Part shown: piece after piece, positions 1 to 6,500 of the stretch
Layout of the letters: the number at the start of each line of letters is the position of its first letter
How positions within the stretch are numbered: the first letter of the stretch is position 1
Origin: Bacteroides sp. CAG:1060
GTDB lineage: Bacteria > Bacteroidota > Bacteroidia > Bacteroidales > UBA932
Direction of reading: 5' to 3'
Length of the DNA stretch: 6,997 bases
Assembly (NCBI GenBank): GCA_000432655.1
Contig: HF986328.1
Coordinates: forward strand, 53,802-60,798
The notes under the pieces: model-generated
Seen by the model: only the letters and a program-made list of their open reading frames with translations
Database searches by the model: none
What the model was told of the DNA's origin: nothing
Made by a program: the position numbers and the translations under genes

Positions 1-955
1 TTGCACGGGACATCTGAAGCTGCTGCGCACATGAATTATACAGCTGGAAAGCCAACTGCATCTCATTCTGCAGTCTCTCCTGCTCTGTCTTTACGCTCTG
101 AAGGACTACGCCCTGATTGGCATCCACATACCTCGCATACTTTTGCTGGGCGGCATAGTAATCGCTCTTTGCCTCATCGTACAGCATAATATAATAATCC
201 ATATCCTTGCGGGCCTTTTCCGTACGATATGATATCACATATTGCTGCAATTTCTCTATAACGGCATCCGAGACGGTCTTCGACACGTAAGGAGACTGGC
301 TCGTCACGGTGAGAGTGATTATCTGTGTCTTCTTGTCCACGACAATACTGACTTCTTGTAAAATGGCCTTCACCACCCTGCTCTGTTCAAGGGTAAGTGC
401 TTCCGGATTGAAATCGGTGTACCCTTCTACAGCCTCAGTCTTCTCCCTGAAGAGTCCGAGGAACCATCCAAGACCCTTCATAGGCGCCGAAAGGACAACG
501 CTCCACCAAGGAGACTTAGTGTATTCCTTGAGATAAGTATAGTAGTCCGTATCCACCATTCCTACCTTCTTGTCCTTGAACTGTACAGGAAGGGAAAAAA
601 GTTCCGTAACGAACGGTGTGGATGACACGATGTCCGGATAAAGGTCCGGATACACGGCATCATTGGTAGTCATATTGCTTATGTTGGCACCAAGCATGGA
701 TGCAATGGATGCTACCGAACCGCTTGTCTTGGTAACAATTTCCGGAGCCATCTTGGATGTGACCGTATATTGCCTAGGAATACTGAATGCCACTACTATT
801 CCCACCACAGCGGATACTCCGCACCACAAAAGCAATTTTTTCCAATTGGACAAAAGCTTGAGCAGGAGCTCCATTATGTCAATTTCATCATAGTCATCTT
901 CCTGCACCGGGATTGGAGCGGGCTGATTCTGTTGATTATATCTCTGTTCTTCCAT
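1..955 (-). CDS. Wzz/GNVR-type polysaccharide chain-length determinant protein, 3' end beyond the left edge
   Basis: Inner-membrane protein of the polysaccharide co-polymerase family, which sets chain length and couples synthesis to the outer-membrane exporter. 318 codons are visible from the ATG at 955-953 to the window edge, with no stop, so the C-terminus is missing. The N-terminus is Gln/Asn-rich and then acidic (about residues 5-25, ending in DDYDEIDIMELL). A transmembrane segment follows at about 40-60 (LLLWCGVSAVVGIVVAFSIP), then RQYTVTSKMAPE, which begins the periplasmic Wzz domain. A hydrophobic SPWWSVVLSAPMKGLGW stretch lies near the middle. After about residue 230 the chain is rich in Gln, Glu, Lys and Tyr and looks helical or coiled-coil. 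The second membrane helix expected in this family would lie beyond the window. The start is 10 nt after the OPX stop, so the two are surely one operon. No tyrosine-kinase domain is visible. Family call is firm; the exact polymer is unknown. Confidence 0.9.
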   Translation of the reverse strand, partial: MEEQRYNQQNQPAPIPVQEDDYDEIDIMELLLKLLSNWKKLLLWCGVSAVVGIVVAFSIPRQYTVTSKMAPEIVTKTSGSVASIASMLGANISNMTTNDAVYPDLYPDIVSSTPFVTELFSLPVQFKDKKVGMVDTDYYTYLKEYTKSPWWSVVLSAPMKGLGWFLGLFREKTEAVEGYTDFNPEALTLEQSRVVKAILQEVSIVVDKKTQIITLTVTSQSPYVSKTVSDAVIEKLQQYVISYRTEKARKDMDYYIMLYDEAKSDYYAAQQKYARYVDANQGVVLQSVKTEQERLQNEMQLAFQLYNSCAQQLQMSRA

Positions 956-965
956 ATCGTATCAA

Positions 966-3383
966 TTAAAACAGCCTGATCAGCATTGCAACAATAGATG
1001 TCAGCGATGATGCCACACTTGCAGTAGCAAGCACATCGGACGTACTCAAAGGTTTGCGTTCCGGCTTGGACGGTACGACAATAGTGCACCCTGGCTCCAC
1101 CTTGGCGTTGTTGAGCACATTTCTGGAAGCCTTGCCGTTCTGGTATATCACATAGACACGGGAACGTCTGCTCCGGCCCGTAAAGCCACCGGCGGCATTG
1201 ATATAATATGCGACCGTCTTTCCTGGCCTGAACACGACAGCATTCGGAGCCATTACCTCTCCGGATATCTGGACTGTGTTGACCAGTTCCGGTATGTTGA
1301 TATAGTCTCCTTCCTGAAGAATAATATCCGCATTGCTTCCCTGATGTGCCATAGCATAGTCAAGATCCACGGCTATCTTATATTCAGCATCCACCTTGAC
1401 ATTCAAAGTATCAACGGAAGACATGGTCGACAGTTTCTCCATTGACTCTGACAGCAGTCGTTTCTCCATGGCATCGTTTCTCTGCCGGATGAGCATTGCT
1501 CCACGCGGATTGGCATTGCCGACAAATCCGCCGGCCCTCTTCACGATATCCGTAAGCCTTTCGCTGTCGTTGAGAAGCACATACCTTCCAGGGAATGCCA
1601 CATTGCCCTGAATTTCAACGAACTTCTGCGGTCTGAATCCCGGACTGCGTCTCACGGAAACCACATCATAAGGCTCAAGAATAAAGTCTTCTGCTCCGTC
1701 CATTGCAAGTCCGTCCTTGATGGCAAACGAAAATGTCAACGCAAGCGTATCGGACCAAGTAAGAGAATTAGGATCATACAGACACCTTGCCACATCCACT
1801 CTTGCCGTCGATGCTCCGTCCACAAGACCTCCGGCACGAAGAATCAAATCCTCCACAGTGGTGTTTTCAGCGAATGCGAACGTTCCCGGGTTCATCACCA
1901 TTCCGTTGATGGTGTACTCGCCCCTGTCCTCAAGCTCATGAATACCGGAAATAACCAGCACATCATTCTTCTTAAGGAGCATATCTTCCATGCTTCCGTC
2001 AAGGATAGCACCGATATTGACCTGAATTGTCTCAAGGCTGAGATCCTCCTTTTCCCTGAGCAGGACCGCACGGCCAAGGAAAGCATCCTCCTGCGGGCCT
2101 CCGGCCATATTTACGAGCTGACGCACCGTAGCGATGTCTCCTCCGATCTGAAATTCTCCCGGACGGAACACATATCCCCTGATTTCAACTCTGTTGGCAA
2201 ATCTGTCAAGATTCATCCCTACGGACACTTCGTCTCCGTCATTCAGGATACAAGAATCGTAATTGTCGCTCTTTACGGTAAGAATCTCCTTCTCTTTTTC
2301 CGTGTTGCGGATGATTTTCACATCATTGCGGTAAGCTCCGCTGGAGAATCCTCCGGCATACTCGATAAGATCCGAAAGGCTCTGGCCTTCCTTAAGTTCA
2401 TAGCGCATTTCACGCTTCACTCCGCCCTTGACCGCCACAATTTCCTTGTAAGGAGGGACAAGCACCACATCACCTTCCTGAATGGAAATGTCGTTTGATT
2501 TATTACCCGTAAAAAGGAAATCGTATATATCCACATCAGCAATCTGCTCACCGTCCCTTATCACCCGCACGCTCCTGAGACTACCGCCTTCGCTTATTCC
2601 TCCCGCGCGATAAAGAGCATTGAATACTGAGGTGAACGGAGAAAGTCTGTATGTCCCCGGGGTATTGACCAGGCCAAGCACATTCACCTGTATGGTACGG
2701 ATGTTTCCAAGGGTTACGCTGATATTGCCGTCGGGGCCGCCTACCCCTGCATACTTGCCGGCAAGCTTGCCCTTAATCTTCTTGGCGGCTTCCTTGATAG
2801 TAAGTCCGCTCAGCTGGACCGGTCCCACCTGACTGATATTGATGCGACCTTCCGGTGAAATGACTGATGCGATACGGGCTTCACTGATACCCCATATTTC
2901 TATCACAATCTCATCGCCGGGCCCCAGTACATACGAATCCGGAGTAGCCACATTCTCGTTCGGCTCAAATGACAACGTGGAATTTCTGCCGAATACGTCA
3001 TGTCCGAAAATCGGAATATTCTTTGGGTCATCGTCAGTCAAAGAACCCACCATTCCGTCATACGCAGAGTCCGATGACTCCTCCGGATTGTCGGCATAAG
3101 AATTGGCCCTCGAGTCTCTCTTGGAGAGATTGCCGGTCACAGCCATACCAGTCACGGAAGAGGCATTGCCGTTTAACTGATCCTCATACTTGGCCTTTAT
3201 TCTCTCGGCCTGTTCCATAGTCACCCCTTTAGCCAGAAGTTCTTTACTTATCGTACTTTCACTTTTCCCGGATTCGGCTGCAGACTTGACATAATCCACG
3301 ACCTGTTCGTCCGTCATCTGAGCTGACAAAGGGAAGGCGATTGCAAAAAGCAATCCTACAATTGGGATATAAAGTTTATTCAT
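966..3383 (-). CDS. Outer-membrane polysaccharide export protein (OPX, Wza-like) with six SLBB repeats
   Basis: 805-aa exporter that would carry capsule or O-antigen-like polysaccharide across the outer membrane. Residues 1-21 form a Sec signal peptide (MNKLYIPIVGLLFAIAFPLSA|Q); there is no lipobox cysteine. A helical region (22-70, TDEQVVDYVKSAAESG) precedes a polar linker. The polysaccharide-export domain begins at YVLGPGDEIVIEIWG (151-165) and runs to about 225. Six SLBB beta-grasp units follow, each showing a G-x-V-x-x-P-G-like start and an AGG turn, at about 233-310, 315-390, 398-478, 489-575, 588-697 and 704-770. A hydrophobic C-terminal helix (783-805) ends the chain. Wza of E. coli is less than half this length; long multi-SLBB versions are usual in Bacteroidota. 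It is the first gene of the minus-strand operon, with a promoter about 50-80 bp upstream and the Wzz-like gene directly behind. ATG at 3383-3381 is chosen because it gives the signal peptide; upstream is A/T-rich without a Shine-Dalgarno box. Confidence 0.95.
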   Translation of the reverse strand: MNKLYIPIVGLLFAIAFPLSAQMTDEQVVDYVKSAAESGKSESTISKELLAKGVTMEQAERIKAKYEDQLNGNASSVTGMAVTGNLSKRDSRANSYADNPEESSDSAYDGMVGSLTDDDPKNIPIFGHDVFGRNSTLSFEPNENVATPDSYVLGPGDEIVIEIWGISEARIASVISPEGRINISQVGPVQLSGLTIKEAAKKIKGKLAGKYAGVGGPDGNISVTLGNIRTIQVNVLGLVNTPGTYRLSPFTSVFNALYRAGGISEGGSLRSVRVIRDGEQIADVDIYDFLFTGNKSNDISIQEGDVVLVPPYKEIVAVKGGVKREMRYELKEGQSLSDLIEYAGGFSSGAYRNDVKIIRNTEKEKEILTVKSDNYDSCILNDGDEVSVGMNLDRFANRVEIRGYVFRPGEFQIGGDIATVRQLVNMAGGPQEDAFLGRAVLLREKEDLSLETIQVNIGAILDGSMEDMLLKKNDVLVISGIHELEDRGEYTINGMVMNPGTFAFAENTTVEDLILRAGGLVDGASTARVDVARCLYDPNSLTWSDTLALTFSFAIKDGLAMDGAEDFILEPYDVVSVRRSPGFRPQKFVEIQGNVAFPGRYVLLNDSERLTDIVKRAGGFVGNANPRGAMLIRQRNDAMEKRLLSESMEKLSTMSSVDTLNVKVDAEYKIAVDLDYAMAHQGSNADIILQEGDYINIPELVNTVQISGEVMAPNAVVFRPGKTVAYYINAAGGFTGRSRRSRVYVIYQNGKASRNVLNNAKVEPGCTIVVPSKPERKPLSTSDVLATASVASSLTSIVAMLIRLF

Positions 3384-3433
3384 TGTAATGAAATATTCTC
3401 AATCTGACGGAAAACCGCCAAGTTATAAACATG

Positions 3434-3465
3434 CAAATATAGAAATAAATCGACTCGTATGCAAA
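3434..3465 (-). promoter_or_regulatory. Bacteroides-type promoter of the polysaccharide export operon
   Basis: Read on the minus strand, TTTG (3465-3462) is followed after 20 bp by TATATTTG (3441-3434), an exact match to the Bacteroidales primary-sigma consensus TTTG / TAnnTTTG. Transcription would start near 3427, giving a short leader of about 44 nt before the OPX start codon. The -33 box lies inside the right-hand part of the first 46-bp repeat unit. No upxY/upxZ-type antitermination genes, long leader or inverted repeats of an invertible promoter are present, so this locus looks unlike the phase-variable capsule loci of Bacteroides fragilis. Promoter activity is inferred from the motif only. 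Confidence 0.72.
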
Positions 3466-3543
3466 GTTTTAGCCATCCGGAAGAGAAAGTTAAAAATGAC
3501 TCGTATGCAAAGTTTTAGCAGTCCCAGAGAGAAAGTTGAAAAT
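3452..3543. repeat. Two-copy 46-bp tandem direct repeat in the operon promoter region
   Basis: Units are 3452-3497 and 3498-3543. The first 22 bp of each (3452-3473 and 3498-3519) are identical, starting GACTCGTATGCAAAG; the remaining 24 bp match at 18 positions and share GAGAAAGTT. Overall identity is 40/46. The left unit contains the -33 box of the minus-strand promoter. The equivalent position of the right unit has a TTTG but no TAnnTTTG at the right distance, so it is not a duplicate promoter. It may be a duplicated regulator site or a simple replication slip; the perfect conservation of only the first half favours a site, but this is inference. Confidence 0.85.
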
Positions 3544-3605
3544 CCGCTCCTGAGCGATTCCTTCAGACCTTTTTTGCTCGAAAGGATAAAAAATTCAGCA
3601 AAAAA

Positions 3606-3636
3606 TTTGCAGAATCAAAAAATATGCGTACATTTG
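3606..3636 (+). promoter_or_regulatory. Bacteroides-type promoter of tRNA-Asp
   Basis: TTTG at 3606-3609, a 19-bp spacer, then TACATTTG at 3629-3636: a full match to the TTTG / TAnnTTTG consensus. Initiation near 3643 would leave a leader of about 20 nt before the mature tRNA 5' end at 3666. It points away from the export-operon promoter, so the two transcripts diverge from the same intergenic region. Confidence 0.7.
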
Positions 3637-3665
3637 CATCCGCTTTCCGAGAAAGCAACTGCCTT

Positions 3666-3740
3666 GGTGCGGTAGTTCAGCTTGGTTAGAATGCCGGCCT
3701 GTCACGCCGGAGGTCGAGGGTTCGAGCCCCTTCCGCACCG
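3666..3740 (+). tRNA. tRNA-Asp (anticodon GUC)
   Basis: The full cloverleaf can be folded by hand. Acceptor arms GGTGCGG (3666-3672) and CCGCACC (3733-3739) pair completely. The D-stem is GTTC/GAAT, and the anticodon stem is CCGGC/GCCGG around the loop CTGTCAC, with GTC at 3701-3703. The T-arm is GAGGG-TTCGAGC-CCCTT. G at 3740 is the discriminator base expected for tRNA-Asp. The terminal CCA is not encoded (GCC follows), as is common in Bacteroidales. The gene is single, with its own promoter upstream and a terminator starting within 10 nt downstream. Confidence 0.97.
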
Positions 3741-3743
3741 CCT

Positions 3744-3780
3744 AAATGCCTCAGAGTTCACTCTGGGGCATTTTCGTTTT
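3744..3780 (+). terminator. Rho-independent terminator of tRNA-Asp
   Basis: TGCCTCAGAG (3747-3756) and CTCTGGGGCA (3761-3770) form a 10-bp stem with one G-U pair around the loop TTCA. TTTTCGTTTT (3771-3780) follows directly, and AAA before the stem can extend the pairing with the T tract. It ends the tRNA transcript and insulates the downstream repeat region. Confidence 0.9.
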
Positions 3781-3886
3781 ATACCACATTTTCGCTTCCG
3801 CCACACCCTGCGGATATAACTGATTGTTGCCCGTGTTATCACCCGAAATGTCCACCCTCAACTTTTGAAGGGAAATACACAGGGTT

Positions 3887-3919
3887 CCCCCCCCCTGACC
3901 CGATATAATGGGTCAGGGG
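3887..3919. repeat. C9 tract joined to a strong 10-bp inverted repeat
   Basis: Nine consecutive C residues (3887-3895) run into CCCCTGACCC (3892-3901). This is perfectly complementary to GGGTCAGGGG (3910-3919) across the 8-nt loop GATATAAT. No T tract follows on the plus strand, so it is not a canonical terminator. It stands between the tRNA terminator and the 90-bp repeats and may be the outer structure of that repeated element. Confidence 0.8.
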
Positions 3920-3930
3920 TACACAGAATG

Positions 3931-4110
3931 TGCATTCGGTACCGGAAACGCCCTCCTACGGTACGGAATTGACACTCGGTGCGCAAAACAGCCTCCTGTG
4001 GTACGCGAAGCGTTTTCTGAAGCATTCGGTGTAAAAAACAGGCTTCTACGGTACGGAAGGAATATTCGGTGCGCAGAACAGGCTTTTCTGGTACGCGACG
4101 CGTTTTCAGA
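3931..4110. repeat. 90-bp tandem duplication made of alternating 40- and 50-bp related subunits
   Basis: Unit A is 3931-4020 and unit B 4021-4110. Each has a 40-bp half (3931-3970, 4021-4060) and a 50-bp half (3971-4020, 4061-4110), and all four halves share a core of the form TCGGT, A-rich ACAG, a CT-rich stretch, then GGTACG. The 50-bp halves end in an additional ACGCG-A-CGCGT type inverted repeat (4093-4103; degenerate at 4003-4013). A last partial motif, GGGGTACCGAAG in the opposite sense, lies at about 4120-4131. The period is divisible by three, so both strands remain open: 116 codons on the plus strand (3908-4258) and 77 on the minus strand (3913-4146). The two 30-residue plus-strand repeats differ at many residues, and the plus-strand ATG sits in the loop and arm of the 3892-3919 hairpin. 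A structured intergenic repeat therefore seems more likely than a gene. Confidence 0.8.
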
Positions 4111-4185
4111 GGGGCTCATGGGGTACCGAAGACACACCAAACGCATCAGATGTTATGACCTCGACAACTATTCCGAGAAAAATTA

Positions 4186-4228
4186 TACCTTTGTAAAGAC
4201 TCTTTACAGTGGTGTAAGGAGCCTTTAC
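4186..4228 (+). promoter_or_regulatory. Probable promoter and twin-palindrome operator of the two-component operon
   Basis: TACCTTTG (4186-4193) matches the TAnnTTTG -7 box, but no TTTG lies at the -33 distance (around 4162-4167), so the promoter may be weak or need an activator. Overlapping its last base is the perfect palindrome GTAAAGACTCTTTAC (4193-4207). A related copy, GTAAGGAGCCTTTAC (4214-4228), matches it at 12 of 15 positions. Their centres are 21 bp apart, two helical turns, so a protein dimer on each would lie on the same face. With a start near 4200 they would cover the start site and early transcript. Autoregulation by the downstream regulator is inference. Confidence 0.6.
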
Positions 4229-4260
4229 GATTTTTGGAAAGCAGACAATAAGTTTTGACA

Positions 4261-5622
4261 ATGGCATCTAAAAAAGGGAAAATACTGATTGTGGACGACA
4301 ATGCCGGAATTCGGCAGGCGTTGAAAATCCTGCTGCCCATGTACTTTGCGGAAGTGGAGACGCTGCCCTCACCGGTAACGCTTGTTTCTACGCTGGAGCG
4401 CTTCAAGCCGGACGTGGTACTGCTGGACATGAATTTCAACACTTCCATCAACACCGGCAACGAAGGCTTGTACTGGGCCGGAGAGATCAAGAAGATGGTT
4501 CCCGAAGTGGAGGTGGTGCTGTTTACGGCTTATGCCGATATCCAGCTGGCGGTGGAAGGGATGAAGCGGGGCGCGTTTGACTTTCTTGTGAAACCCTGGG
4601 ACAACGATAAACTTATATCCACGCTGACCGCAGCAAGGGACAAGGCGCGAAAAGCAAAGGGACGGGAAGTCAGGACCGAAACGGCAGAAGATGCTTCCGG
4701 AGACCTTATGTATTGGGGCTCATCCAGGTCGATGGTGGCCATTCGAAAGACCGTAGATAAGATTGCACCCACGGATGCCACCGTGCTCATTACCGGTGAG
4801 AACGGCACAGGCAAGGACGTGTTGGCGCAGGAGATACACGCAAGAAGCCTTCGCAGCGGGAAACCGATGGTAGCCGTCGATGCCGGTGCCATCACCGAAA
4901 CCCTGTTCGAGAGCGAATTGTTCGGCCATGTCAAGGGCGCATTCACTGATGCGCATACGGACCACGTGGGCAAATTCGAGCAGGCCGACGGAGGCACGCT
5001 GTTTCTGGATGAGATTGGCAACATCCCACTGCACCTGCAGGCCAAACTGCTGCGGGTGATTCAGAACCGGAGCGTCGTACGCGTAGGCGACTCCAAGGCT
5101 ATCCCGGTGGATATCCGCCTGATTTGCGCCACCAATATGAATCTGGAGCAGCTGGTACGGGAGGGTCGTTTCCGTGAGGACCTGTACTACCGCATCAATA
5201 CCGTACATATCAACCTCCCTCCGCTTCGGGAGCGCAAAGAGGACATTGTCCCGCTGGCACAGCTGTTTTTGGAGCGTTTCTCAAAGAAGTACCACAGGCA
5301 CCTCGAAGGACTGGACGGCTCGGCAAAGGTCGCATTGGAGGGTGCATGGTGGAGCGGAAATATACGCGAGTTGCAGAACTGCATCGAGAAGGCGGTGATA
5401 CTTTCCGATGGCAACGAACTGACTGGAAAGGATTTACAACCGGAACAAGCCAAACAGGGAGCATCGGGTTCCGGCACACTCCGGGCCGCCAATGAAGCCG
5501 AGGAGGAACGTCTTGTGCGGGAAGCCATGGAGCGAAGCGGCGGCAATATCTCCAGCGCAGCGAAAATTCTGGGCGTTAGCCGACCTACACTATACGCCAA
5601 ACTGAGAAAGTACGGCCTATGA
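4261..5622 (+). CDS. NtrC-family sigma-54-dependent response regulator
   Basis: 453-aa transcription factor with three domains. The receiver (about 6-125) has acidic pair D12/D13, phospho-acceptor D56 in VVLLDMNF, T89 and K111. The AAA+ sigma-54 interaction domain (about 150-380) has Walker A GENGTGKD (179-186), Walker B TLFLDE (246-251), sensor-I ATN (290-292), candidate arginine fingers in FREDLYYR (304-311), and WSGNIRELQN (364-373). The Fis-type HTH (about 412-453) includes NISSAAKILGVSRPTLYAKLRKYGL. The sigma-54-contacting loop reads GAFTDA (226-231) instead of GAFTGA. The ATG at 4261 is preferred over an in-frame TTG at 4255, which overlaps the preceding open frame; it gives a normal MASKKGKILIVDDN start. 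The stop overlaps the kinase start by 4 nt, so this is the cognate pair. It would activate sigma-54 promoters once phosphorylated; no -24/-12 promoter was noticed in the window, so its targets lie elsewhere or are unrecognised. Confidence 0.95.
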   Translation: MASKKGKILIVDDNAGIRQALKILLPMYFAEVETLPSPVTLVSTLERFKPDVVLLDMNFNTSINTGNEGLYWAGEIKKMVPEVEVVLFTAYADIQLAVEGMKRGAFDFLVKPWDNDKLISTLTAARDKARKAKGREVRTETAEDASGDLMYWGSSRSMVAIRKTVDKIAPTDATVLITGENGTGKDVLAQEIHARSLRSGKPMVAVDAGAITETLFESELFGHVKGAFTDAHTDHVGKFEQADGGTLFLDEIGNIPLHLQAKLLRVIQNRSVVRVGDSKAIPVDIRLICATNMNLEQLVREGRFREDLYYRINTVHINLPPLRERKEDIVPLAQLFLERFSKKYHRHLEGLDGSAKVALEGAWWSGNIRELQNCIEKAVILSDGNELTGKDLQPEQAKQGASGSGTLRAANEAEEERLVREAMERSGGNISSAAKILGVSRPTLYAKLRKYGL

Positions 5623-6500
5623 CCTTCACTATCTGGCATATTCTGGGAGCCTCGGGCATCGTCGCAATTCTTGTGGCGGTGATTGCTACCATCAGAACAA
5701 GACACCAGGACATCAAGAAGGTAGCGTATATGATGGACGCCTTGGAAGACGGAGAGCTCAACTTCCGCTTTCAGGACAAAAACAAATTCAACCGTACTCT
5801 GAACCGCATAAGAACCATTTTCGAGAAGCAGCGCCAGGCCCACGAGCAAGACTCATGGACCAAACTGATTCGCGTGCTCACGCACGAGATTATGAATACG
5901 GTATCACCGATTGCATCCCTCTCGGATGCACTTTCAAAATCGATGGACGAAGACGGGCACAGCGAACTGGACGTAAAGGCCGGACTGGACACTATCAGCG
6001 ACTCTTCCAAGAATCTTATCAAGTTTGTAGAAACATACCGCCAGCTTTCCGGCGTAGCCAGGCCGGTAAGAAAGGCCATTGACCTGAAAGAACTGATGGC
6101 AGGTGTCATCGCCCTCAACAGCGAGTTTGCCGCCAACTGCGGAGCCATCTGCAAATACCTCCCCGAAGAGGAGGATCTGATGATTTACGCCGACGAGGGT
6201 CAGATATCCCAAATCCTTATCAACCTCATCAAAAACGCTCTTCAGGCCGGCGCGAAACATATCGACATCTCCGCCCGGATGGGTAAGGATGATGAGGTTA
6301 TTATCGACGTTGCCAACGACGGCACGCCAATTCCGGTCCCCGCTCAGGAGCAAATCTTCGTGCCGTTCTTCACCACCAAAAAGGAAGGCTCCGGCATTGG
6401 TCTCAGCATTTCCCGCCAGATTATGCGGAACCACGACGGAACCATCAGTCTGCTACGCAGCGATGTAAACCAGACCGTCTTTGAACTCCGGTTCCGGTAA
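5619..6500 (+). CDS. Short membrane-anchored sensor histidine kinase, partner of the NtrC-type regulator
   Basis: 293-aa kinase that would autophosphorylate H89 and pass the phosphate to D56 of the upstream regulator. One transmembrane helix (about 5-25, IWHILGASGIVAILVAVIATI) is followed by a cytoplasmic linker (30-80) that includes KKVAYMMDALEDGELNFRF. The H-box is LIRVLTHEIMNTVSPI (83-98). The ATPase domain has the N-box QILINLIKNALQAG (198-211; N202, N206), G1 DVANDG (230-235), F-box VPFFTTKK (248-255) and G2 GSGIGLSIS (257-265). All catalytic motifs are intact. It has almost no residues outside the membrane and no PAS or GAF domain, whereas many relatives carry a larger input region, so its signal may come from the membrane or from a partner protein. 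The ATGA overlap with the regulator (5619-5622) indicates translational coupling. Confidence 0.94.
   Translation: MTFTIWHILGASGIVAILVAVIATIRTRHQDIKKVAYMMDALEDGELNFRFQDKNKFNRTLNRIRTIFEKQRQAHEQDSWTKLIRVLTHEIMNTVSPIASLSDALSKSMDEDGHSELDVKAGLDTISDSSKNLIKFVETYRQLSGVARPVRKAIDLKELMAGVIALNSEFAANCGAICKYLPEEEDLMIYADEGQISQILINLIKNALQAGAKHIDISARMGKDDEVIIDVANDGTPIPVPAQEQIFVPFFTTKKEGSGIGLSISRQIMRNHDGTISLLRSDVNQTVFELRFR

Larger units (their letters stand above)
3781..4185. other. Intergenic stretch without a convincing gene
   Basis: Between the tRNA terminator and the regulator promoter I find no ORF with recognisable protein features. From 3781 to about 3886 there is only unremarkable sequence plus one small imperfect hairpin around CCCTCAACTTTTGAAGGG (about 3864-3881). 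The rest is the C9/hairpin element and the 90-bp duplication described separately. No TAnnTTTG promoter on either strand was noticed that would drive a small RNA across it. Confidence 0.6.

Noticed and set aside
1938..2498. 186-codon open frame opposite the OPX gene
   Set aside because: Antisense shadow of a certain gene; no domain features.
3452..3519. Short CRISPR-like array (22-bp identical repeats)
   Set aside because: Only two copies, and the would-be spacers are themselves similar, so it is a 46-bp tandem duplication; no cas genes are present.
3388..3675. 95-codon open frame on the plus strand
   Set aside because: It crosses the operon promoter, the 46-bp repeats and the tRNA promoter and runs into the tRNA; composition is that of regulatory DNA.
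3908..4258. 116-codon open frame on the plus strand with two 30-residue repeats
   Set aside because: Its ATG lies in the loop/arm of a strong hairpin, no translation signal is seen, the repeat copies differ at many residues, and the opposite strand is open as well. The frame is best explained by a 90-bp repeat period.
4255..4260. TTG at 4255 as start of the response regulator
   Set aside because: It adds only two residues, overlaps the stop of the preceding open frame, and the ATG at 4261 gives the normal family N-terminus.
5187..5849. 220-codon open frame antisense to the regulator and kinase genes
   Set aside because: Covers the junction of two certain genes on the other strand and shows no recognisable family.
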